Assembly (NCBI GenBank): GCA_008360955.1
Contig: LUCM01007481.1
Location: 251,117-315,116, forward strand
From: Fasciolopsis buskii
Taxonomy: Eukaryota > Platyhelminthes > Trematoda > Plagiorchiida > Fasciolidae
Length of the DNA stretch: 64,000 bases
Direction: 5' to 3'
Shown here: one piece after another, positions 47,481-56,718 of the stretch
How positions within the stretch are numbered: the stretch's first letter is position 1
Layout of the letters: each line of letters opens with the position of its first letter
Position numbers and translations under genes: made by a program
Notes under the pieces: model-generated
What the model was told of the DNA's origin: nothing
The model's input: the letters and a program-made list of their open reading frames with translations, nothing else
The model's database searches: none

Positions 47481-50400
47481 GAACGAGACAGTATAAAACG
47501 CGAAAATTCTTAAAGCACAGTCCGTTGAGCAAGGGAAGCGGGAACAACTGTTGAGAATTGTGCAATCGCAAGGTAAATACATGAGGTTTGTTTTGAGCAA
47601 CTTTGAGTTCATGAATTTCAGCTTGGTCTGGAGGTGAAGGTTGGGTCGGAAAAGGAGAAGGAGTACCGGAATCAAACGAGGCAACGTCCAGTGGACTCGT
47701 GCGTAGAACTGTTACCAAGAGCGTTAGTCTACGGCCAAAATCTGCAGACTGGAATAGAGGTTGACGAAAACTGACGGCCATCAGCTTTTTTCGAGTGTCA
47801 ATATGCATTCTGAACGTAAGGTTATATCAGATGCCAATAAAATGCTTTCCATTCGTGTGTCCGGTTTGTATGGATTCGGCAGAAGAATTTAGGGAAGGAG
47901 CAAGAGGAAGCCAGTGCAAAACTGTGCACGTGAACGTGAGAGCCAGAGTGCTGTTCACCACAGCAGTGTTAGTGGGTGGGGCTGACCGAGTGCTGGCCAC
48001 CCAATCTGAAAATCACCGTTTGAGAGTGAACGCAGGAGGTGTTATCCGCCAACCTAGTTGCACCCGCACATCGCTGCAGCCGAGCTGCCCGCCCGATGTG
48101 CGCCAGCCAAAGCGGTGGATATGACCGCGCCACGCACTATTGTGGCAACGCCGGTGTACTCGTGGTGTGGATGAAGGAATTCAAATATGGTAGGGTAAGG
48201 GAGACATCCTCTTTCCAGGATTGTATATTTGCCAGAGCATGGGTAACTTCTTCCATCCAACCAGGAATATAAGGTCTGGAAGAGAGCGATAAAGACGGAC
48301 GGCAGTGTGGCCTAGCTGCCAGCTGCGGGATAAGAAGCGGTCTTTCTCACGAGCAGCTGAGAGAATCAAATCACCAGAACGCATAGTGCAATTCAAAATA
48401 TATGGATGTTGGCTGAGCAATCCCGGTTTTCTTTTTTATATGTACATATATATATATATGTACTGAAGTAGATGGGCTGGCTAATCTAGTGTGTGAATTG
48501 TCCACGGTATGATGAACGAGAATGAATTGGTATTTGGTAGGATCTTCTGCGCCATGAGTAAGGAGAATGATCCGTTAACTTGTGTGACGGACAAGGAACA
48601 ACTGCTGCTGGTAACAGCAACGATTGTGCTACAAAGATTGACGCACTGCGGATTGGCTAGATTCACCTTGAAGCTTATGGGTTATCTTCCAATCTAGAAG
48701 GCCGTGCCTTTCGAAACAAGAAATGGTCGGGGCCAGTGGATATGGTAGAAGCAAACGGTCACTATGGGGAGAGAAGATACCACGAAGGGCTCTGCATTCG
48801 TGGCGATAGTTCGAGGTCTGAATTGGCCAAAATTGACAGATATCGATGAGGCGTGGGAAAAAAAGAATCCAAGATGTTGATCTTATTTCTTCTGGAGGGT
48901 ATTGTTTAGGTTAATCAGAAACAAGGTGGTTTCTACGGTCCGGAGTCATTTGCTTGGGGAGGGGAGTTGATGAAAAGTAAGGGTGAGGAGGATAGGGAAT
49001 GTTTTTTATTTTAGAATACGGTTTCAAGTTACGGTTGCTACACTGCTTTGGCGGCGGTGTTGGAACTAGTTAGGTGAGCGGGTGGGTGAGAGCTATGGGT
49101 GAGCAACCCTATGCGCAGTTAGAACGATGAGGTTTATGGATATGAGGTCAAACTATTGACCGACAAGTACCGTTTCTGCAAGCAGAGGAACGGTGAGATG
49201 TATCCGACGTGGAAATGCATGTAACTAAGTAGCATGTGCTAATGCCGGAGCTCTGTTTGAAGTGGAAGAGACTAGGTTGATTCCTATATAACATGAGTAA
49301 GGAAGTTCAATTTTCTTTCCACAGTAAACGAAATGGTGATATTAATGTGTTTTCAGAAGCCCAATCCAGTTCCATACACTCGATCCTCAAGTGAGTATGG
49401 CTGGTGTAGATTAATGGGAAAGGGTACAGTAACTACTCTACGTACCTTGTTTTTAAATGTGAAAGATAATGGCGACGGAATGCAAAGCTGATGGGGGAGT
49501 TCATTCCATAATGACGAATATCTAACGATAAAGAAGATGGCTCTAATGGGAGTCTTTGGAACTGAGAGTTATAACGGAATCCGCATTTCGGAGACAGTAT
49601 GGGAGTGGATTTCTAACAAGAGGTGCAGAGATGCAACTGTCCCTTGTAAAAATATTGTTAAATAGAACCAGGCTTGCTCTTATGCATGGGAGCCACAAGG
49701 GATCTTATTTCAGCGACTCACAGCGTTCCATGTATTTTAGGCTTGTTGACTAGCCAATAAACTGCTTGATAAATGCGTGCCTGGCGTTTTCAATCGCAAC
49801 TTTGTCGCATTGCCTCATGTTAGCGAAGCCTACAGAGCAATACTCCAGAATGCATCTGGTGGGGATCCTAGAGAGATTTAAGTTGCTTTTGTTCAACTTC
49901 AGATTGCTGTGTAACAGCCCACTAGTTTATTTGCTTTCGTCGCTTGCGGGTGAGCATGCTCCGAGGAGCTAAATTTGCCGGGGTAATTTAAGCCCACGTC
50001 GAGAACTTGGTGGTTAACGAAATGCCGAACGGGGAGTGAAATATCTCCCGGCAGATTCGAGCGGGCATCCATTTTAAAAACGCGATCCTTTATTTTTGCC
50101 TGTCACTGAATTTGCTGCTTGAGCCGAGGGTGGCAATTTAATTCAGTGTAAGGGTGAGATTTGCATCCAACACCATTTTGGCTGCAAGTTCATTTTGCTT
50201 TTTTATGGTGTCGTTTTTTGCTGGGCACCTTAGGAACGCAAAAACAGCTAAAATATCCAGGCCAAATAACGGAACGGATACCACGTGAAAAGAGAAAAGT
50301 GGAACAACTGTTTAAACATCTGAAGATATGAATGATTTGGAAATGGGAAAAAGGGAAAATTCCTAATAACGCGTTATATTTTGGCAAATGAAAGTAAACT

Positions 50401-50589
50401 TGGTGTGGGGGAACAGCCTCAGGTAACGTTGGGAAGCAGTGGCGCCCATGCTCTGTCCAGACAGGATGAAAGCTGCCCAACAATAATGACAGATGCCAGC
50501 TCCGAAAATCTGCTGTGCACCAGGGCCGTGCCGATGATAGGACAATGTTTTCCGGCATAAACCTTCGTGTCTGGTCAACTTAGCTGGCT
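47481..50589. other. Element debris without recognised gene
   Basis: The longest frame, 47808-47305 on the minus strand (167 codons), overlaps copy D and is Pro/Ser/Leu-rich without a domain. A 22-base perfect AT palindrome (gtacat...atgtac) sits at 48442-48463. Nothing else could be assigned. Confidence 0.45.
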
Positions 50590-52010
50590 ATCTGGACGAG
50601 GTAACAGGTATAAAGAACAGAGGCGAGAGAGTAGAAATCCGCCTTCCCGGGTTCCAGAGGGATTTCGATTCCATGAGCGACAAGCATCTTGATGAGAGAG
50701 TGAAGGAGTTCGGGTGGAAGCTAAGGTTAACAGACGGTCTGTGCGGTACCCGGAGGTAGATCTTTCAAGGTGAGAGTCGAGCAGTGGACATGGGCTGCTA
50801 CATATCGGAGAGGGTGCCTCAGACAATGAATCTGTTAAACTGGATAGCCCGTTTAACCGAGCATTGACCGCCTAGCGCCGTGGCCACGTGCATACCGCTC
50901 ATGCACGCTTCGCTCTCACGCTCCAGTCAAATACACTCAAACTTACCGCTCCCAACTCTCTTTTCGTTGTGCCGGTCGAGTGCCTGGATTTTCAGTAGCG
51001 CGATCGCGCAAAGCCGTAAAAGAGTGGCACACAAGTGGTTCTAACCGTCAGTGGAGATCAAATGCAGTACGAGTCCCGCGCTAAGACAACCGGTTATGCA
51101 TGCTTCAGGGCCTGGGATCACTGGTGTTCTTGGTATGTGTCAGCGAAAAAAAACAACGGACTGAAAAACCTGCATCTTATGTTCTTAGATGGGACAGCAA
51201 AGAATTGAGCAGTCGAAGGGATGTGGATAAAGTTTGCCAGTGGTCGGTAAGATGTAATCTTTTGTTGGACTTTGGCAGGCCCCAGCGTTTCATGGAAAGA
51301 GAAGCTGATACCACTCGCCAGGTGGGTGCACCCAGACATCAGTTAGCGATGCAAACAAGCAAAACAAGAAAGGAACCTCGGGATGTTAGTAATGGAGGGC
51401 TTATGACTTAGTCTGAAATGTCAGAAAGCAGCAAAGAAGGCTTGATATGCCTAGCGTTAGCTTACGTGGACTGTAGAATCTAAGGAGCCCAAGGTTCTTC
51501 TGTCGCGCTTTTCCGACCTAACTTGGAGTGTTGTGTCTAGCCATGGAGACCAGCTTTACGAAGAAGCGTGAAGATGCTTAAACAAGTTTAGCGTTATTTT
51601 TACACAATGTTTTGCACAGCTGGGACACGTGGAAAATGGGCGTAGGCCAGGGGAATTCGGCTTTACTCACTGGGAAGACTCAGGGTCAGGGTTAACTTAA
51701 TGCAGGCCTTCAATATCATCAAAGGGCTGGCCCAAGTACGGGGCCACGGTGGGGCCATATTCCGGATAAGTGAGAATGAACTGATAAGAGAAAGCGAGAG
51801 AGCGTGTAAACACATGGTTGAGAAGCAAATCGTTTGCCTTACACGTGCTGAATGGCTGGAACAATCTACCAGGGGAAGTGGTCGAGGTAGGGGCGGTGCG
51901 TGCTTTCAAAAGCAGGCTAGACTGTGCGTGGTTGTTTTTAATCCCGAAAGAAAGTTTGTGAATTTTAGGGCAGACGAGAATGGAGGAGAAGATGCATCTC
52001 AATAACGTTC
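50590..52010 (+). mobile_element. CR1-like LINE fragment, third copy
   Basis: It is antiparallel and homologous to the 28.1-29.1 kb part of the minus LINE. The parts are RCNLLLDFGRPQRFMEREAD (51250), SESSKEGLICLALAYVD, and LMQAFNIIKGLAQVRG (51700). The diagnostic C-terminus is SFALHVLNGWNNLPGEVVEV and AFKSRLD (51825-51935). The W-N-x-L-P-x-E-V-V...F-K-x-x-L-D ending is typical of CR1-group elements. Stops and frame changes abound. A gypsy LTR-like segment interrupts it at 50851-51050. Confidence 0.78.
50851..51050 (+). repeat. Gypsy LTR-like segment nested in LINE
   Basis: It aligns with the leader of the 40-44 kb gypsy element from GTTTAACCGAGCATTGACCG through GTGCCGGTCGAGTGCC to about GTGGTTCTAACC. 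No gypsy coding sequence adjoins it and LINE sequence resumes by about 51090. A solo LTR or an LTR fragment inserted into the LINE is likely. Confidence 0.6.
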
Positions 52011-53144
52011 CACTTTAAAAATGATGGGTATGGGAGTTGGAGTCACCTAGAAGCTTCGTAAGAACTGAAAAGGGCTTGCATCCTGCTGTTGTCAGAGCAT
52101 CGTCTGATCCAAGACGGGTTCGGCTCAAGAATCTGGACGATCAGGAACCTCGCCGTAAAGTTATTCAACATAATTAGATCTGGAAAAGCCGCAATTTTGA
52201 ATGCCGAAACATAATACGGACACCGTTGGCGTGAGGTCGGTGGTAAGTTCACGATGGTGACAATGCCCAGTTGGATGGGCAGCTGAGTGATAAATGCTGA
52301 GAGGTTTTATCGTTCGATGCTGGTTTGGAGTGAAGTATTTCTCAGTTTTGAGACAAGTGTATCCGGTAGTCCCATAATCTAGATTACCTTTTTTCATGAA
52401 GGTCATTGTGCCGAAATATTTAAAACAGTGATCTTGAAACGAGTTAACGCACGGTTTAGATTTTCCAGTACTCTATGTGCAACAGTATTTTATTATAAAA
52501 GTTAAGTAATATCAGTTTTTCCACGATACCCATCGTGCTATAAAATCTAATGGTGCTAATGCAAGTTTCGCCTTGTATCCATCGTCTCAGGTAACTTACC
52601 TTTGTGCTTGTTTTCGGGGTACTCATTTTTGTTATAGTGTTTTCTCGAAATGGCGCGAGTGTAGCACCCCTCTCTGAATGCGGGCTGTGGTAAACGCGTC
52701 GTCAAATTTATTGAGTATGGGATCTTCAAAAGGTAAACATGTGGCCACCTTGGGATAGTCATGTTTGATTGCGGAAACTGTTTTACCAAAATATCTAAAC
52801 AACCCAAATTACCGAATCTAAGCATTAAAAATGTGTTTGACGTTTGATGTCATGGTTGCGAACGCTGTTTGTCCGCGTGCTAGAATATCAGTTGGTTTCG
52901 GCAAATTTACAAACAGTTTTCAGTGCTGTGCTGTCTGACAGTTGGGTTCCTTGATCGTTTAACGCTACTTGATGTTCCTGTGGTCTTACTTGTAAGCAAG
53001 GACAAACGTTTTTCAACAAACCGTTTACGAGAATATAGACTTCTAAATTCGCAGTAAACGTTGGAGCCTTTGGTTCGTTGTCCCTTCCTCTTTCGTTTGC
53101 ATACGGTAATAATTATCATCCACCTTGGGTCGCTAAAAGCACAT
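52011..53144. other. Spacer with one exon-like minus frame
   Basis: A minus-strand frame at about 52850-52650 reads FRYFGKTVSAIKHDYPKVAT, CLPFEDPILNKFDDAFTT and ARIQRGVLHSRHFEKTL before a stop. Composition looks protein-coding, but no family is recognised. The rest is blank. Confidence 0.35.
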
Positions 53145-53265
53145 GCGAAACGTGTGTGTTCGCTACTGCAGCATTATCTTTTTCGTCCTATGTAGGTCCA
53201 CTCCTTGTTCCCCTGGGATATTCACTTTTCCTATATAAATGTAATCCAGCCATAGCTTTCTTCAC
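53145..53265 (+). mobile_element. RTE LINE 3' UTR fragment beside right arm
   Basis: CGTGTGTGTTCGCTACTGCA, GGATATTCACTTTTCC and TATATAAATG match the 3' UTR of the minus RTE copy at 23765-24480. It ends about 13-30 bases before the right inverted-repeat arm starts. Confidence 0.65.
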
Positions 53266-53277
53266 TCATGATAGACG

Positions 53278-54130
53278 AGTGGCATCAGGGGAGTGAGTGG
53301 ATACAAGAAAAAATCAAGGTAAGACCATAAGCAAACCAGAAGAGCAAATTCAAGATGTAATCGGTCGCATGGGAAGGGAATGTTAATCTGGAACTCCGTG
53401 AATTAGGTAAATGGGTAAGGGAACTTCAACTTCCACTCTAGTCAACGAACCCATTCTCGGGAGGTAAGCTGCTAATCTTAAATCAAGATGGGCTGTTTAT
53501 CCGGGAATCAACGATTAGACGGGAACTGGATGGCAGACGGGCAACGGATGTTATTCGCTTGACAGGAACTCCACCTCCTTCCGGAGCAAGACGGATGCAC
53601 AGTAGACGCCTACACGTCCTATCTTTCCCGGCGACGACCCAAAAAGGTCCATGTTGGTTTAATTTGCGACGAATCATCCAGGGACGGATCACTTGTCAGC
53701 GTTATCATAGTTCATGTGACAGAAAGAAGGTATCACAAAGTGCCTGATGGTCCAGGTACTGGGAAACCGCCAGAAGGTCGTGTAGTTTTTGATGGAGCTA
53801 GGGGAGAAATTCCCGGCACCCCTCAAGGGAAGTATGGTGAAAAGCCTCCCAGAACCTTCGGCCCTCCAACAGCGACAATTCAACCGCCATTGCCAAAAGC
53901 AGTGGCCATTAAAGATCTGGAGAGCTGACTGGCAGAGGGTGAGGAGCTAGAACCCTCTATAGGGCTCGTGATAACCACGCGTACAACAACTAGGGTTGGA
54001 GAGCAACCGAGACTGTAGTTAGGTCACCGCACCCGCTGCACTGTACTCCTCCCGCCCCCAAGTGCTGACTTCTCGGGTGCTGCGGCCGAGGACCAGGTCG
54101 CGTTGGAGGATAGCAAATTGGGTCGCGAAA
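53278..54130. repeat. Long inverted repeat, right arm (853 bp)
   Basis: Reverse complement of 45771-46623 with one mismatch and no gap. The spacer between the arms is 6,654 bp. The inner end abuts an RTE 3' UTR fragment, and the outer end abuts an inverted RTE reverse-transcriptase segment. Confidence 0.97.
53563..53928 (+). CDS. Uncharacterised ORF in right inverted-repeat arm
   Basis: It has the same 121-residue frame as in the left arm, with Gly replaced by Arg at the single variant base (VTERRYHK against VTEGRYHK). An upstream overlapping frame, 53442-53747, reads STNPFSGGKLLILNQDGLF onward, preceded by CTCTAG and followed by a frame change. Function is unknown. Whether it is expressed or is just element sequence cannot be told from the window. 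Confidence 0.35.
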   Translation, partial: QELHLLPEQDGCTVDAYTSYLSRRRPKKVHVGLICDESSRDGSLVSVIIVHVTERRYHKVPDGPGTGKPPEGRVVFDGARGEIPGTPQGKYGEKPPRTFGPPTATIQPPLPKAVAIKDLES

Positions 54131-54149
54131 GCAATGCTATTGCTCGTGC

Positions 54150-54527
54150 TTACCCTCACTGGCGAGCTACCATTGTCCGACATACAACTACGAGTGTAAG
54201 TGAAACGATTCACAATCGTCAGTTCCTCTCTATCCAGTACCAAGTTCGGCACTACTGTCGTCCAGTCCTGTAACAGCTTTTTGCACTTTGAATGTGCAAG
54301 GCACATTCCAAACCGAGCAGCCGACCTCGAGAGTCTCTCTAGTGCGTGTTTCGCATGGTCCGCAGGTTGGAACAAGCACACAGCGTCGTCTGCGTACTCG
54401 ATGTATTACAGGTTCTCTCAATTTCACAGTTTGAACCCTACATCCGGAGATCTCTTAGAGCATCTTCTGTCACTTCGTCCATCAAGAAGTTGAACAGGAA
54501 TGGGGAGATGGGAGACCTTTCTCGAAC
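54150..54527 (-). mobile_element. RTE LINE, inverted 5' part (twin-primed copy)
   Basis: The minus strand starts VRERSPISPFLFNFLMDEVT at 54527. It continues through EYADDAVCLFQPADHAKHA (the intact YADD catalytic box) and RFGMCLAHSKCKKLLQD. It ends LTIVNRFTYTRSCMSDNGSS near 54180. This is the RT segment that precedes, in a normal element, the part found on the opposite strand from 54528. A stop follows LRDLRM, so the copy is dead despite the good catalytic box. Confidence 0.9.
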
Positions 54528-55290
54528 GCTTACGCTGGACTGAAGCACTTTTGGCGTCGGTCTGATATTTTACTGAAGTTTAAAACCCGTGTGCACTGTG
54601 CCGCAGTGTGCTCAGTTCTCTTGTACGGTTGCGAGACATGGAGTATGCCTGTGGGAGATGTTCGTCGATTAGAAGTTTTCGACCACCGATGTCTACGTAG
54701 TATGGCTAGGATTGGATGGAGTGACCGGGTGAGTAATGTGGAGATCAGGAATTTGATACTAGGTGCCGGATCTCAGAATACCTTGTTTCAACGTATGAAA
54801 ATTAGTGGACTACGCTGGTTGGGGTTGGGTCACGTGTTGCGTATGGTGAACCTTCGTTTACCATACCGTGCCCTATTTTGTGTTCCATCGAAGGAATGGA
54901 AGAAGCCATGTGGAGCTCAACAGATGACGTGACAACGTGGGATGTGAAAAAGAACAGCGAACTTAGGTAAAGTAGGCGTCCCGCGTCTTCGTGGTTGGGG
55001 TCTGAAAGACCCGTCACCTAGCTGGCTGGAAACACTGAATGATATGGCAATGAATCGTGTTGTCATTTTCTATCGAATCAGAATGACCGCAATAGCGCAT
55101 TTGTGCAATTGGAGTGTGTTCCGTGTGTTGGCTACAGCAGCCTCTTATCTCTTCCCGCCTGTGTAGGCCCATTCCTTTTTCTCCTTGTATACCCACTTTT
55201 TCTGTAGACATACGAAACCTTGGGGAAAAGGCAGCGGTCAGTGAGGTTTGCCTTGCTGTTTAACGCTGTACGATGATGATCGTGTTGATG
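54528..55290 (+). mobile_element. RTE LINE, 3' part (twin-primed copy)
   Basis: It starts AYAGLKHFWRRSDILLKFK at 54528, then CSVLLYGCETWSMPVGDVRR, FDHRCLRSMARIGWSDRVSN, RWLGLGHVLRMVNLRLPYRA and SKEWKKPCGAQQM to about 54930. More C-terminal codons follow in another frame (WGLKDPSPSWLETLNDMA). The 3' UTR ends CAGCGGTCAGTGAGG and TTTAACGCTG, then an ATGATGAT tail. The transition from the inverted part occurs within ctcgaac (54521-54527). Confidence 0.92.
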
Positions 55291-55525
55291 ATGAAAATCA
55301 TGATGTATGATTGATTGGATGATGATTGTTGATGTTGATGCCGATCGTTAATGATTGATAATGAATGATTGATGATTTATTGATGGTTGATTGATGGAGA
55401 TTGATTGTTGACGTTTGGGTGATGCCTGTTGATTGTAGATTGATTGGTGGTCGATGGTGATTGATTGGTGGTGTTTGAGTAATTGTTGATTGATGATGAT
55501 TTATTGATGATGATGATGGATGTAG
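55265..55525 (+). repeat. TGA/TGAT-rich array
   Basis: About 260 bases composed largely of GATGAT, TGATTGAT and TGTTGATG units, impure throughout. It begins at the end of the RTE 3' UTR, whose copies elsewhere end in short ATG/GATGAT tails. The array looks like an expanded LINE tail. It finishes about 70 bases before the MOB2 splice acceptor. Confidence 0.85.
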
Positions 55526-55576
55526 TTTCCTGACGCCTATTCGGAAATGAAACAGTGCTTTTTCATGCTTTCTTTG

Positions 55577-55597
55577 AACTGTTTCCTTCCCACTCAG
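55577..55597 (+). promoter_or_regulatory. Probable 3' splice site ahead of the MOB2 coding exon
   Basis: A pyrimidine-rich run, ctgtttccttcccactcag, ends in AG at 55596-55597. The exon would begin at 55598 and carry 53 bases of 5' UTR with an in-frame stop (tga 55618-55620) before the ATG at 55651. A trans-splice acceptor for a spliced leader is an equally valid reading in flatworms. Confidence 0.6.
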
Positions 55598-55650
55598 GAA
55601 ACATGAATTCCTTCATGTGATTGGGAAGTCATATTTGTTTTGACATTTCC

Positions 55651-56718
55651 ATGGACTGGTTAATGGGCAAGGCCCGTGGAGTCAGTAAGGGCTTGATGAA
55701 TGCCAGCAGTTCGGTCAATACCACTTCACCCACGGAAGCCGTATCAGCCTACCAAAGTCCCCCGTCAAGTGCTTGTTTGCAAAGCACTTTATTATCGTCT
55801 TCACCACACACACCGATACCGGAAGAACTTAGAACAGGGTTTATTGCATCCAAGGATATTCTTGTTCCCGATGGTGGACGTAGTGCATCACCCGTGAATA
55901 AATTGTCTGTGTCCGTTAACAACCAATCCACAGCAGCTGTATCAGCTCAACGAAATTCTCCACTAAGCAAACCCAGTCCGAACTTCAGCAAATCCGGTTC
56001 TGTTCATGTAGACCCTGCAGATTCAGGATCTCTTCCAGTATTTTCACAAGAGCACTACGTTCGTCAGCAACTACCTTTGTCCGGAGAGTCGACCCTCTTT
56101 GATTTTACCGACTTGGTGGAGCCGTTCCCCGCAATGGATACGAACGAATGGTTGGCAGCTCACACGATTGCTTTATTTGAGAATTTAAGCACGATCTTTG
56201 ATGCAATCCACGAACTATGTACTTGCCCGCATCCTGTCCTTCCTCAAACAGGCAGCGTTTCATCCCACTCGCCCGTGGAAGCCTTAGATGATGATCGGGG
56301 AAAGAAAAGCAAACTAGTTGGTGCATCCCATCATCATCACACACCAAGCAGCACTATTAATTCGGATCGCCAGATGATTGACAGTGCTCTATCTTCCTGT
56401 CATGACCTGATCCAGTCGGCCCGTATATTTCCCGTACGAAACGGTGAACCGTTTCCGAATGATTTACCGGTCTACGTGACCTCAATTTGCAAAAATCTCC
56501 TTATGTGCATTATTCACATCTACTTGTTTCATTTCTACCACCTCGAACAGTTGGATCTAATCTCCTATATGAATACATTGGCAAAACACTTCTTCGCTTT
56601 CACCCTGCGATTCTCGTTGATCGAGGAAAAGCATTTTGACCCTTTGTTCGGCTTCCATCGAGTTCTCTTATCCACGAATCCTCCTGTTCCATCTAATCCC
56701 ATCACTTCTTCCTCTTGA
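55651..56718 (+). CDS. MOB2: MOB2-type MOB kinase activator
   Basis: MOB2 proteins bind the N-terminal regulatory region of NDR/LATS-family kinases and modulate them in morphogenesis and growth control (family knowledge). The start at 55651 is set by the MDWLMGK N-terminus, hallmark of MOB2, and by an in-frame stop just upstream. The protein has 355 residues against about 237 in human MOB2. Residues ~10-150 are a Ser/Pro/Thr-rich low-complexity linker. The fold begins near LFDFTDLVEPFPAMDTNEWL (Met162 onward). The Cys pair is C190-T-C192, closer than the usual C-x4-C. His289 and His294 keep the HIYxxHF zinc pair. The end is NTLAKHFFAFTLRFSLIEEK. A His/Ser insert lies at ~225. The whole fold is in one exon. 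Confidence 0.92.
   Translation: MDWLMGKARGVSKGLMNASSSVNTTSPTEAVSAYQSPPSSACLQSTLLSSSPHTPIPEELRTGFIASKDILVPDGGRSASPVNKLSVSVNNQSTAAVSAQRNSPLSKPSPNFSKSGSVHVDPADSGSLPVFSQEHYVRQQLPLSGESTLFDFTDLVEPFPAMDTNEWLAAHTIALFENLSTIFDAIHELCTCPHPVLPQTGSVSSHSPVEALDDDRGKKSKLVGASHHHHTPSSTINSDRQMIDSALSSCHDLIQSARIFPVRNGEPFPNDLPVYVTSICKNLLMCIIHIYLFHFYHLEQLDLISYMNTLAKHFFAFTLRFSLIEEKHFDPLFGFHRVLLSTNPPVPSNPITSSS

Noticed and set aside
47305..47808. 167-codon minus frame, the second longest in the window
   Set aside because: It overlaps the (ATT)-tail repeat copy D, is Pro/Ser/Leu-rich and shows no domain; the homologous copies do not keep the frame.
48442..48463. AT palindrome as a regulatory hairpin or origin
   Set aside because: A 22-base run of TA repeats bounded by gtac is common low-complexity sequence and has no context supporting function.
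55621..55650. MOB2 start extended upstream to 55621
   Set aside because: That start is a TTG directly after an in-frame TGA; the conserved N-terminus MDWLMGK begins at the ATG at 55651.
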